A DNA stretch of 64,000 nt, taken from NCBI GenBank assembly GCA_021810025.1, contig JAJZJS010000003.1, positions 1-64,000 of the forward strand. Direction: 5' to 3'. Both the position numbers and the translations under genes were made by a program. The notes under the pieces were generated by a model that saw nothing but the letters and a program-made list of their open reading frames with translations, was not told where the DNA came from and made no database searches. Source of the stretch: a bacterium. Its GTDB lineage: Bacteria; Patescibacteriota; Saccharimonadia; Saccharimonadales; UBA4665. Positions 17,273-25,436 of the stretch are shown here, piece by piece (the first letter of the stretch is position 1; the number at the start of each line of letters is the position of its first letter).

Positions 17273-18052
17273 ATGGTAACAAAACCCAAAACTAAATCGG
17301 AAATAATTGCCATAAGGGAATCTGGTAGGATGTTATCTAGGGTTTTGGAATATTTAGTTGATCAAGTTGAAGTAGGGATGCATACGCTTGAACTGGCCGA
17401 TATTGCTAGTAAAGAGCTTACATTATTGGGCGGAAAGCCAGCCTTCTTAGGATATCAAGGTTTTCCAAATGTGCTGTGTGTTTCTTTGAATGAAGAAGTG
17501 GTGCACGGTATTCCGAAGCAAGATAAAATTATTAAGAGCGGGGACATCTTAAGCCTTGATTTTGGAGTGCAATACAGGGGAATGATAACTGACGCTGCCC
17601 GCAGTATTATTATGGGACAACCACAAAATAAGCGACAGCTAGAGTTAGTTCAATATACTGAAGCGGCTCTTTATGCTGGAATTAGTGTAGTTAAAGATGG
17701 TATTCGAACCGGCGATATTGGTTATGCTATTGAGAAAGTGCTGAATAAACATAAATTTGGAATCGTTCGAGATTTGGTTGGTCACGGAGTTGGACATTAT
17801 CTTCATGAAGACCCTAATATTCCTAATTATGGACGTCCAAATACTGGACCTTGGCTTAAAAAGGATATGACTATTGCCATTGAGCCGATGTCTACCCTAG
17901 GCTCTGAGAGAGTAAAAGTTGGGGCTGATGACTGGACTATTTCCTCCATTGATAATAGTCCGTCGGCTCATTTTGAACACACGGTCTTAATTACTGAAGA
18001 CGGCTGCGAAATTTTAACTGATTATGAAACAAAAATATATTTTAAAGAATAA
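17273..18052 (+). CDS. map: Methionine aminopeptidase, type I
   Basis: 259 residues from the ATG at 17273. A TTG 27 bp earlier is in frame, but this ATG follows the adk stop by one base and has GGAG upstream. Metal ligands lie in SLDFGVQYRGMITDAAR (two Asp), GHGVGHYLHEDP (His), AIEPM (Glu) and AHFEHTVLIT (Glu). It removes the N-terminal Met after deformylation, so def, fmt and map all occur within 6 kb. Last gene of the rpsU operon. Confidence 0.95.
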   Translation: MVTKPKTKSEIIAIRESGRMLSRVLEYLVDQVEVGMHTLELADIASKELTLLGGKPAFLGYQGFPNVLCVSLNEEVVHGIPKQDKIIKSGDILSLDFGVQYRGMITDAARSIIMGQPQNKRQLELVQYTEAALYAGISVVKDGIRTGDIGYAIEKVLNKHKFGIVRDLVGHGVGHYLHEDPNIPNYGRPNTGPWLKKDMTIAIEPMSTLGSERVKVGADDWTISSIDNSPSAHFEHTVLITEDGCEILTDYETKIYFKE

Positions 18053-18060
18053 GACTATGC

Positions 18061-18090
18061 TTGCCAGTTCCTAAACTGAAGCGGTATACT
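18061..18090 (+). promoter_or_regulatory. ftsA promoter
   Basis: TTGCCA (18061-18066), 18 bp, TATACT (18085-18090). The ATG at 18101 is 10 nt past the -10, so the leader is only a few nucleotides at most. Confidence 0.65.
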
Positions 18091-18100
18091 ACAAATTAGC

Positions 18101-19333
18101 ATGAAACCAGAACATTTTGTTGGACTCGATATTGGAACAAGCAAAGTTAGGTGTATTGTTGGTATGTTTGATCCTAACGGAGAGAATAAGCCTTCTATTA
18201 TTGGGCATGGAAGTGCTTTGAACAGGGGCATGAGACGTGGCCTAGTAGTTCATGTTGACGAAGTTGCCGAGGCCGTTAATCAGGCCGTAACAGAAGCGGA
18301 GAGAATATCTGGAATACCTATCAAGAGGGCCACAGTAAATGTTAATGGATCACACGTTGAAGGATTTAATTCTCAGGGAGTGATTGCGATTAGTGCTGCT
18401 GATCGTGAAATTACCGACGAGGATAGAATGCGGGTTGAAGAGGCTGCAACTATTATTAATTTGCCTCAGAATCGTGAAATAGTGCAATTCTTTGCTAAAA
18501 ACTATAGTCTTGATGGTCAAAAGAATATTAAAGATCCAGTTGGAATGCACGGAATTAGACTTGAGGTTGAAGCTCATATGGTAACCGCCTCCACTCCAAA
18601 CTTAAGAAATCTAGATATGGTTCTTGAAAAATCAGATATTTTACCCAACCATCACAGCGTTTCAAGTCTAGCAGCTGCTGAAGCTGTTTTAACTAGAGAT
18701 CAAAAGGAAGCAGGAACATTATTATTAGATATCGGAGCGGGAACAACAAACATGATTGTTTTAGAAGATGGTGAAGTTGAGCACATTGCAATTATACCAA
18801 TCGGAGGTCAACATATTACTAATGATTTAGCAATTGGACTTAAAACAGATTTAGAGGTTGCCGAACGAGTTAAGCTTGAACATGCTAGTTTAATACATGG
18901 TTCCTCTAAGGCTCCAATCAGCATCAAGGTTAACGGTCGATTGGATAAGTTTGATCATTCTGACATAACTATGATTATTGAAGCCAGAGTTGAAGAGCTC
19001 TTGGAATATGTTCAAAAAGAACTCCAGAAGATCAAGAAAGATCGAAAATTGCCTGGAGGAGTGGTCTTAACGGGTGGAACCTCAAATTTACCTGGTATAG
19101 TTGAATTTACACGGTCTAAGTTAGAATTAGCCAGTCGATTGGCTCGACTACAAAATATCGGTGGACTAGTTGATGTCGTGGAAGACCAATCCTTTACAAC
19201 GGTAGTTGGATTGATGTTGTTAGATATGTTATTACTCCCAGCTCTACCAGTAAATACTGGAGGCCGTTTTGCCGATAGTTGGAGTGCCAAGGAAATAATA
19301 GGCAATGTTTTCAAAAAAATTAAGAACTCATAA
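18101..19333 (+). CDS. ftsA: Cell division protein FtsA
   Basis: 410 residues, actin-like fold: phosphate-1 motif VGLDIGTSKVRCIVG (7-21), phosphate-2 LLLDIGAGTTNM, and the adenosine motif VVLTGGTSNLPGI. The C-terminal segment SAKEIIGNVFKKIKNS is the amphipathic membrane-targeting helix. FtsA tethers FtsZ filaments to the membrane at the division site. ftsZ follows 106 bp downstream with its own promoter, the standard order. Confidence 0.96.
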   Translation: MKPEHFVGLDIGTSKVRCIVGMFDPNGENKPSIIGHGSALNRGMRRGLVVHVDEVAEAVNQAVTEAERISGIPIKRATVNVNGSHVEGFNSQGVIAISAADREITDEDRMRVEEAATIINLPQNREIVQFFAKNYSLDGQKNIKDPVGMHGIRLEVEAHMVTASTPNLRNLDMVLEKSDILPNHHSVSSLAAAEAVLTRDQKEAGTLLLDIGAGTTNMIVLEDGEVEHIAIIPIGGQHITNDLAIGLKTDLEVAERVKLEHASLIHGSSKAPISIKVNGRLDKFDHSDITMIIEARVEELLEYVQKELQKIKKDRKLPGGVVLTGGTSNLPGIVEFTRSKLELASRLARLQNIGGLVDVVEDQSFTTVVGLMLLDMLLLPALPVNTGGRFADSWSAKEIIGNVFKKIKNS

Positions 19334-19379
19334 ATTTATTCTAAGAATTAAATTAGTTAGTCATTTGAAATAGATAGTT

Positions 19380-19408
19380 TTGTCTTCTTGATAAATTTGC
19401 GCTATACT
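19380..19408 (+). promoter_or_regulatory. ftsZ promoter
   Basis: TTGTCT (19380-19385), 17 bp, TATACT (19403-19408). A leader of about 25 nt carries the Shine-Dalgarno GTAGAGG before the ATG at 19440, so unlike ftsA this message is leadered. Confidence 0.7.
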
Positions 19409-19439
19409 ACAAAAGTATAATTTTAGGTAGAGGTAAAAA

Positions 19440-20768
19440 ATGTCACAAGTTGTAGAACCAGCAATCGAAACATTTGCAAAGATTAAAGTAGTCGGGGTTG
19501 GGGGAGCTGGAGGAGCAGCAATAAATCGGATGGTCGAAGCCAACATAGACGGAGTTGATTTTGTGGCAATTAATACTGATGCTCAGGCCCTTCATCATTC
19601 TAAGGCTAATCATAAAATTCATATTGGTAAGGACACCACCAGGGGTCTTGGTTCAGGTGCTGATCCTAGTGTTGGACAGAAAGCTGCCGAAGAATCAGCT
19701 CCTGAGATTAAAAAGGCAATTGAGGGTGCAGATATGGTTTTTGTAACGATTGGAGCTGGTGGAGGAACTGGGAGTGGAGCCGGCCATATTGTTGCTAAAA
19801 TTGCTAAAGATGAGGGAGCCTTGGTGATTGGTTTTGCAACTAAGCCATTTGCTTTCGAAGGAGAAAGAAGAAGAAGAAATGCCGATATTGCAATCGATAG
19901 ATTAAGAGGATCCGTTGATACTCTTATTATAATTCCAAATGATCGTTTACTTGAAACAATTGATCGAGAGACTCCTTTATTAGAAGCATTTAAAGTTGCG
20001 GATGATGTTTTAAGGCAAGGGGTTCAAGGGATCTCTGATTTAATAACAGTTCATGGACTAATAAATCTTGATTTTGCCGACGTTAAAACGGTTATGAAAG
20101 ACGCTGGAACAGCCCTAATGGGGATTGGGAGGGCAACTGGAGAAAATCGATCTGTAATGGCTGCTCAACAGGCTATCGACTCTCCATTATTAGAGGTTTC
20201 AATTGATGGCGCTAGGGGTATCTTATTTAATATTATTGGTGGCAACGATCTATCGATGCATGAGATTAATGCTGCAGCTGAAACCATTACTTCAGCCTCT
20301 GATCCTGATGCTAATATTATCTTTGGAGCAACCATTAACCCGGATTTAGATGGAGAAGTAATTATTACTGTTGTTGCCACCGGATTTGATGCATCTTATT
20401 TTAAGAGTCAAACTAAAGTCGAAGACGATAAAGATAACAGTAGTATTAATAACAACGAGATTGATCCTTATGCCTATCCTGATTTGGATACTTCTGACGA
20501 TAATACGATTTCTGACATCAATATGGACCTAGACAATGATAACGTTAGTCATGATTTTAATAATGATTCACCTATTTCTAATATTTGGTCAATTGATGAC
20601 GACAACGATCAGGATTCTGAGGTGGATTCGGATCACACAGATAATGACACCCAAAGTATTGATAAGCAAATAGTTTCTTCAAGCATAGATGAAGACCTAG
20701 ATAAGCCCTCCTTTCTGAGAAGATTATCTCGTAAGCACCGAGATACAAACTCCAAAGAAGATAAATAG
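19440..20768 (+). CDS. ftsZ: Cell division protein FtsZ
   Basis: 442 residues. The GTP-binding signature GAGGGTGSGAG is at 105-115 and the T7 catalytic loop NLDFADVKTVM follows. The polymerising domain ends near residue 325. A long linker very rich in Asp, Asn and Ser follows, then the conserved C-terminal peptide DLDKPSFLRRL, which binds FtsA, and a basic tail. FtsZ forms the cytokinetic ring. Confidence 0.97.
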   Translation: MSQVVEPAIETFAKIKVVGVGGAGGAAINRMVEANIDGVDFVAINTDAQALHHSKANHKIHIGKDTTRGLGSGADPSVGQKAAEESAPEIKKAIEGADMVFVTIGAGGGTGSGAGHIVAKIAKDEGALVIGFATKPFAFEGERRRRNADIAIDRLRGSVDTLIIIPNDRLLETIDRETPLLEAFKVADDVLRQGVQGISDLITVHGLINLDFADVKTVMKDAGTALMGIGRATGENRSVMAAQQAIDSPLLEVSIDGARGILFNIIGGNDLSMHEINAAAETITSASDPDANIIFGATINPDLDGEVIITVVATGFDASYFKSQTKVEDDKDNSSINNNEIDPYAYPDLDTSDDNTISDINMDLDNDNVSHDFNNDSPISNIWSIDDDNDQDSEVDSDHTDNDTQSIDKQIVSSSIDEDLDKPSFLRRLSRKHRDTNSKEDK

Positions 20769-20814
20769 TTGTTTAACTGGGGTAGATTGTATTAAATAAT
20801 ACACCATAAATAGC

Positions 20815-20843
20815 TTGCCAAGCACTATTTGTAGAGTTATATT
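20815..20843 (+). promoter_or_regulatory. nrdR-nrdJ promoter
   Basis: TTGCCA (20815-20820), 17 bp, TATATT (20838-20843). The spacer is occupied by NrdR box 1 and the second box lies just past the start site, so repressor binding would block RNA polymerase. Confidence 0.75.
20822..20837. promoter_or_regulatory. NrdR box 1
   Basis: GCACTATTTGTAGAGT matches the NrdR box consensus ACACTATATATAGTGT at 12 of 16 positions. It lies between the -35 and -10 of the promoter. Confidence 0.75.
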
Positions 20844-20854
20844 AATGTAACAAG

Positions 20855-20870
20855 ACACTATATGTAGTTT
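20855..20870. promoter_or_regulatory. NrdR box 2
   Basis: ACACTATATGTAGTTT matches the consensus at 14 of 16 positions. It starts 33 bp after box 1, about three helical turns, the spacing usual for paired NrdR sites. Confidence 0.82.
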
Positions 20871-20939
20871 AGAACTGAATACAAAAAGTGAAACTTGAGA
20901 ACATTAAAACAAAATATAAATGCTATGAAGGGGATATGA

Positions 20940-21404
20940 ATGAAGTGTAGTCAATGCCAAAGTGAGGACATTAAAGTCATTGAATCACGCGACGTGATTG
21001 ACGACCAAGCTATTAGACGAAGACGAATGTGTGTGGGTTGTGGATTTCGCTTTACGACGTATGAAAGAATTGAGCGACCTCAATTAATTGTCATTAAAAA
21101 AGATCATAGTCGTGAGCTTTTTGATCGCAATAAAATTAGTTCAGGATTGTTTAAGGCCTGCGAAAAAACAACTATAAGTACGATGGAGATTGAATCTTTG
21201 GTCAATAAAGTTGAGCATAGTTTGTACGATTGCGGAGATTCGGAAGTAGAATCATCTAGGATTGGTGAGATTATCATGGATAACTTATCAGAGCTTAATG
21301 AAGTGGCATATGTCAGATTTGCAAGTGTTTACAGAAGGTTCAAAGACATTGCTAGTTTTGAAAAAGAACTTACACGAATTCGGAGTCGTAGTTTAGTCAA
21401 GTAG
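20940..21404 (+). CDS. nrdR: Ribonucleotide reductase repressor NrdR
   Basis: 154 residues. The N-terminal zinc ribbon uses C3, C6, C31 and C34 (CSQC and CVGC), followed by an ATP-cone domain (LIVIKKDHSRELFDRNKI). NrdR senses ATP/dATP and represses ribonucleotide reductase genes through paired boxes; two such boxes lie in its own promoter region. The class II reductase gene nrdJ follows 179 bp downstream, so nrdR probably represses itself and nrdJ together. Confidence 0.95.
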   Translation: MKCSQCQSEDIKVIESRDVIDDQAIRRRRMCVGCGFRFTTYERIERPQLIVIKKDHSRELFDRNKISSGLFKACEKTTISTMEIESLVNKVEHSLYDCGDSEVESSRIGEIIMDNLSELNEVAYVRFASVYRRFKDIASFEKELTRIRSRSLVK

Positions 21405-21583
21405 GGAAAAAGGGCATAGATTATTTGTAAGGTCTTCAGGGATGCTATAAATTTGGACTTCTTGAAGAGCTCAAACAAAAAAGGCAATTGCCGAATGGAA
21501 CTCTATAAAAATTAAATATAAATATATTAAGCGTACTTAGGTTCTGGGAGGTTCTTAAGTAACAGGAAAACGAGGGTAATAAA

Positions 21584-24346
21584 ATGAGTCAAACAACTAA
21601 TTTAGGTGTGAGTAGATTGTTTACCGCTAAAAATAACAAGGCCTATGATCAAATTGAGTGGATGGTCACAGATGCAATATTAGAGAACCCAATGACTTCT
21701 AGGCCGGTATTCGAACAAAGGAATGTTGAGTTCCCTAAAGGTTGGTCTCAGAATGCAATTAATATCGTATCTCAAAAATATTTTAATGGCACTCCTGGAA
21801 CAAAGAGTCGAGAAAAGTCTCTAAAGGAGCTTATTGATCGGATTGTTGATACGATAACAAGACAAGGTTTACAGGAGGGCTATTTCGATTCAGAAACAAC
21901 GGCAGATAATTTTAGGGAAGAATTAAAATATATTCTAGCTACCCAAAGAGCAGCATTTAACTCTCCAGTTTGGTTTAATATAGGTGCAAAAGATAGGTCC
22001 CAACAAGCTAGTGCTTGTTTTATCCTAGCAGTAGAAGATACAATGCCTTCAATTCTTAATTGGTATGTTGAGGAAGGAATGATTTTCAAGGGTGGAAGTG
22101 GTTCAGGACTAAATATTAGTCCTATTCGTTCTTCTGTTGAAAAATTAGGTAAAAGTGCTGGAACAGCAAGTGGACCACTTAGTTTTATGAGAGGTGCTGA
22201 TGCTTCAGCAGGAGCTATTAAGAGTGGTGGAAAAACTCGTCGCGCAGCCAAAATGGTTATTCTAAACATAGATCATCCAGATATTGAAGAATTTATTTGG
22301 AGCAAGGCTATTGAAGAACGAAAAGCTCGAGATTTAGAAAGTATGGGTTGGGATATGAGCCTAGACGGGAAGGATTCGTTTAGCGTTCAATACCAGAACG
22401 CTAACATATCAGTAAGGGTTACCGATGATTTTATGAAAGCCGTTGAAGCTGACGCTGATTGGGAATTAAAGGCAGTTAAAGATGGCAAAGTTGTCAAAAA
22501 GCTGAAAGCGCGTGATCTTTATCGACAATTTGCCGAAGCTGCTTGGGAGTGCGCTGATCCCGGTATGCAATTCGATACCACTATTAATAAATGGCACACA
22601 ACACCTAGTGCAGGAAGAATTAACGGCAGTAATCCTTGTAGTGAATATATGCATCTAGATAATTCTGCTTGTAATCTAGCGTCTATTAATTTACTAAAAT
22701 ACCTAAACGATGATTTTAGTTTTGCTATCGAAGAATTTAATCATACAGTTGATATAATCTTCATGGCTCAGGAAATATTAGTTGGCTATAGCGATTATCC
22801 TACTGAAAAAATTGGTAAGAATGCTCGGGCTTATCGAGAACTAGGAATTGGCTATGCTAACCTAGGGGCGTTATTAATGGCTCAAGGATTAGCTTATGAT
22901 AGCGATGAAGGGCGAGCTCAAGCTGCTGCTATTACAGCGCTAATGACAGGAAGAGCTTATTTTGTTAGTGCTAATATGGCGCGAACAGTCGGTCCTTTTA
23001 AGGGATACGAGAAAGATAGTAAGAATGTTTTAAATGTTCTAAAAATGCATCGTGCGGAACTTGCTAATATTGATGCCAGTCATGTTAGCGAAGATTTATT
23101 GGATGCCGCAACAAATGCTTGGGATGAAGCTATTGCTACGGCTGAGTTGTACGGAGTTCGTAATAGCCAAGCTAGTTTATTGGCTCCGACGGGTACGATT
23201 GCCTTAATGATGGATTGTGACACAACAGGTATTGAGCCCGACTTAGGCTTAGTAAAGGTCAAGAAGCTAGTTGGTGGAGGGACTATGAGTATAGTTAATC
23301 AAACTGTCCCGAGAGCCTTAAAGGCTTTGGGTTATACAAAGGCTCAAATTGAGGCAATCATAAACTATATTGATGTTGAAAAAACTATTTTAGGAGCACC
23401 AGCATTTAAGGATGAGCATAAAAGCGTATTTGCTTGCTCGATGGGAGATAATACTATTTCTTATATGGGTCACGTTCGCATGATGGCGGCTGTTCAACCA
23501 TTTCTTTGCGGGGCAATTAGCAAAACTGTTAATATGCCAGAGGAAACTACAGTTGAAGACATCGAGAGTTTACACCTTGAAGCTTGGAAAATGGGTATAA
23601 AAGCAATTGCGATCTATCGAGATAATTGTAAAGTTGCCCAACCGTTAAGTATGGCTAAAAAAGCCGGACAAGAAGACCAAAAGGTTTCAGAAAATGAAGA
23701 TAAATTTATTCTAAAAGGAGCTGTTCGGAGAAGTTTACCTCGCGTTCGAAATAGTAAGACCTATAAGTTTAAAATAGCTGACCTTAAGGGTTACTTTACT
23801 GTTGGAGAATATGAGGATGGAAGTCCTGGAGAACTTTTTGTTAACGTTAGTAAACAAGGCTCTACATTATCTGGCTTAACTGATTCTTTTGCTATGAGTG
23901 TTAGTCATGGGCTGCAGTATGGAGTTCCACTTAAGAGATATGTAAAAGCGCTTAGAGGAACTAGTTTTGCACCATATGGGATTACAGATGATCCTGAAAT
24001 TAGGACGGCTAGTTCAATCATAGATTATATTATGAGACGTTTAGCCTTAGACTATCTTAACTTTGACGATAAATTAGAGTTAGGTTTAATTGATATTGAT
24101 GATCAAGTTGTTGAGAACCAACTTAGCCTCATTGAAACTGAATCTGAGAGTTCGAATTCACCTCTAAGTTTAGAGACGACTGTTACTGAGACAATCCAAG
24201 AAACTGTTACGGTTGAAAATAATCTTAAGTCAAAAAAAGTATACGATAATACTGCGCCACTTTGCTATAATTGCGGCAATCAAACTCAACGATCTGGATC
24301 ATGTTATGTTTGTAGCGCCTGTGGATCCACAACTGGCTGTAGTTAA
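21584..24346 (+). CDS. nrdJ: Vitamin B12-dependent ribonucleotide reductase (class II)
   Basis: 920 residues. The ten-strand barrel includes SACFILAVEDTMPSI, KGGSGSGLNISPIR and NPCSEYMHLDNSACNL (active-site Cys), then APTGTIALMMDCDT. The C-terminus has Cys pairs at 894/897, 907/910 and 913/919, a redox-active or zinc tail of class II enzymes. It makes deoxyribonucleotides using adenosylcobalamin and works with or without oxygen. No cobalamin synthesis gene is visible here, so the cofactor is probably scavenged. The 179-bp gap before it shows no recognisable cobalamin riboswitch. Shine-Dalgarno GAGG precedes the ATG. Confidence 0.95.
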   Translation: MSQTTNLGVSRLFTAKNNKAYDQIEWMVTDAILENPMTSRPVFEQRNVEFPKGWSQNAINIVSQKYFNGTPGTKSREKSLKELIDRIVDTITRQGLQEGYFDSETTADNFREELKYILATQRAAFNSPVWFNIGAKDRSQQASACFILAVEDTMPSILNWYVEEGMIFKGGSGSGLNISPIRSSVEKLGKSAGTASGPLSFMRGADASAGAIKSGGKTRRAAKMVILNIDHPDIEEFIWSKAIEERKARDLESMGWDMSLDGKDSFSVQYQNANISVRVTDDFMKAVEADADWELKAVKDGKVVKKLKARDLYRQFAEAAWECADPGMQFDTTINKWHTTPSAGRINGSNPCSEYMHLDNSACNLASINLLKYLNDDFSFAIEEFNHTVDIIFMAQEILVGYSDYPTEKIGKNARAYRELGIGYANLGALLMAQGLAYDSDEGRAQAAAITALMTGRAYFVSANMARTVGPFKGYEKDSKNVLNVLKMHRAELANIDASHVSEDLLDAATNAWDEAIATAELYGVRNSQASLLAPTGTIALMMDCDTTGIEPDLGLVKVKKLVGGGTMSIVNQTVPRALKALGYTKAQIEAIINYIDVEKTILGAPAFKDEHKSVFACSMGDNTISYMGHVRMMAAVQPFLCGAISKTVNMPEETTVEDIESLHLEAWKMGIKAIAIYRDNCKVAQPLSMAKKAGQEDQKVSENEDKFILKGAVRRSLPRVRNSKTYKFKIADLKGYFTVGEYEDGSPGELFVNVSKQGSTLSGLTDSFAMSVSHGLQYGVPLKRYVKALRGTSFAPYGITDDPEIRTASSIIDYIMRRLALDYLNFDDKLELGLIDIDDQVVENQLSLIETESESSNSPLSLETTVTETIQETVTVENNLKSKKVYDNTAPLCYNCGNQTQRSGSCYVCSACGSTTGCS

Positions 24347-24401
24347 AATAACACCGATAATTGTTGACCAATCTAGTAGCTATAGGTTAATCTAGAGCTA
24401 T

Positions 24402-24674
24402 ATGAAAATAGTTGTATTGTATCGACCAAAGTCAGATAAGGCTTCAGAAGTTGAGGAATATATAAATGAGTTACGAAAAGATGTTCAGGGAACGGGAGTA
24501 CGTATTGAGGTTCTTAATGTGGACAGTAGAGATGGCAACGCCATGGCTAGTTTATATGATGTTTTCAGTTTCCCAACAATTCTTGTAGTACAGGACAGTG
24601 GAATAATCCAGCACAGTTGGGAGGGGCAAGAACTGCCACTGTTTGATGAAATTAAGGCCTACGCTTTGGCGTAA
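24402..24674 (+). CDS. Thioredoxin-fold protein lacking the CxxC motif
   Basis: 90 residues with a thioredoxin-like pattern: a beta strand MKIVVLYRP, a helix, IEVLNVDSRDGNAMASLYDVFSFPTILVV, where FPT supplies the conserved cis-Pro, and a final helix. The CxxC that should follow the first strand is absent (RPKSDKAS), and the protein has no Cys at all. It lies 55 bp after nrdJ, in the place where a reductase's thiol donor would be expected, but cannot itself be a dithiol reductant. Confidence 0.7.
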   Translation: MKIVVLYRPKSDKASEVEEYINELRKDVQGTGVRIEVLNVDSRDGNAMASLYDVFSFPTILVVQDSGIIQHSWEGQELPLFDEIKAYALA

Positions 24675-24726
24675 TCCCTAATAATCCTTTACAGATTAGA
24701 GAAATTTTGTTAAGATATATACTTAT

Positions 24727-25035
24727 ATGAAGAAAGCAGTAATATTAACTGGAAATAAACAATATCTCGTTAGTGAAGGTCAGACCTTAGACGTCGATAA
24801 GATAAAAGTTAATAAAGACAAACTTGAGTTTAAACCGCTCTTAGTTATTGATGGCGATATGGTCGAAATTGGTACTCCAGAACTAGACAAAAATAAGGTA
24901 ACAGCAGAGATAGTAGAAGAAGTTAAGCTAGCAGATAAGGTTACTTCTATTCGCTTTAAAGCTAAAAAACGTGTTAAAACCGTTCACGGACATCGTCAAC
25001 GCCTAAGTACCATTAAGATATCTAAAATAATATAA
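24727..25035 (+). CDS. rplU: 50S ribosomal protein L21
   Basis: 102 residues. VILTGNKQYLVSEGQTLDVD at the N-terminus and FKAKKRVKTVHGHRQRLSTIKI at the C-terminus (first 20 shown in part) are the L21 hallmarks; the C-terminal basic segment binds 23S rRNA. In most bacteria rpmA (L27) follows directly, but here rpmA is at 58577 on the other strand. TATACT only 3 nt from the ATG is too close, so the real promoter is uncertain. Confidence 0.92.
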   Translation: MKKAVILTGNKQYLVSEGQTLDVDKIKVNKDKLEFKPLLVIDGDMVEIGTPELDKNKVTAEIVEEVKLADKVTSIRFKAKKRVKTVHGHRQRLSTIKISKII

Positions 25036-25055
25036 AGCGATACTACTAAAATCGC

Positions 25056-25064
25056 TGTGGATAA
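25056..25064 (-). promoter_or_regulatory. Perfect DnaA box (single)
   Basis: TGTGGATAA, the reverse complement of TTATCCACA. A second convincing box was not found in this gap, so it is weak support for an origin. Confidence 0.45.
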
Positions 25065-25212
25065 AAACTGCTTATTTTAGATTGCGTTGTATTAGTTTCA
25101 ATGAATTTATTAAATCATGATTTTTTATCATATATTAATAGATAAAATCGTATCTGTTGTAACTTAATATGTAATTATAATTACAACTATATTTCATAAA
25201 TATATATAAAAA

Positions 25213-25242
25213 TTGCACTTAATTATTGGGTATAAATATTAT
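25213..25242 (+). promoter_or_regulatory. Promoter of a candidate small RNA
   Basis: TTGCAC (25213-25218), 18 bp, TATTAT (25237-25242). It points into a stretch with no coding frame that ends in an intrinsic terminator. Confidence 0.5.
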
Positions 25243-25248
25243 TCGAAA

Positions 25249-25405
25249 AGTACTTGCAGGGCTTATTGATTCGATGCATACTATTAATTACGGGACGAGG
25301 ACGGGAGCATTCTCGGATTTAACCGTAAATTAATAAAAAAGGGTTAAAAATCATACAAAAACATTATTAAAAAGGCTCAGATGATTCTGAGCCTTTTTAA
25401 TAAAT
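25249..25405 (+). ncRNA. Candidate small structured RNA, about 155 nt, unidentified
   Basis: The stretch is bounded by a promoter (25213-25242) and a 17-bp terminator hairpin (25364-25403). It contains a long hairpin: TATTAATTACGG (25282-25293) pairs with CCGTAAATTAATA (25323-25335) with one bulged A, and encloses a GC-rich region with GAG/CTC pairing. Its composition stands out from the AT-rich surroundings. I could not match it to tmRNA, 6S, SRP RNA or RNase P RNA. It could also be the 5' regulatory leader of parA. Confidence 0.45.
25364..25403 (+). terminator. Strong intrinsic terminator upstream of parA
   Basis: A perfect 17-bp stem, TTATTAAAAAGGCTCAG / CTGAGCCTTTTTAATAA, with a 6-nt loop. 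The A-rich 5' arm and T-rich 3' arm let it work in both directions. Confidence 0.88.
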
Positions 25406-25422
25406 TCTATTTCCTCAGCTGT

Positions 25423-25428
25423 TATAAT
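25423..25428 (+). promoter_or_regulatory. -10 element of parA (extended, leaderless type)
   Basis: TGTTATAAT: an extended -10 with TATAAT 8 nt from the ATG at 25437, no Shine-Dalgarno. Confidence 0.6.
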
Positions 25429-25436
25429 TAATCAGT

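Larger units (their letters stand above)
25036..25436. other. 401-bp AT-rich intergenic region
   Basis: Between rplU and parA there is no reading frame of note. It contains a short hairpin after rplU (AGCGAT/ATCGCT), one perfect DnaA box, a 16-bp palindrome TGTAATTATAATTACA (25170-25185), very AT-rich sequence, a promoter at 25213, a GC-richer hairpin at 25282-25335 and a strong terminator. These are listed separately. Confidence 0.8.

Noticed and set aside
21405-21583. Cobalamin riboswitch upstream of nrdJ
   Set aside because: No B12-box-like sequence or conserved pairing was found in the 179-bp gap; only a GGCAATTGCC palindrome and direct repeats of GGTTCT.
25249-25405. tmRNA
   Set aside because: GGGCTTATTGATTCGATG recalls the tmRNA 5' end, but no matching acceptor-stem 3' half, tag frame or CCA end is present.
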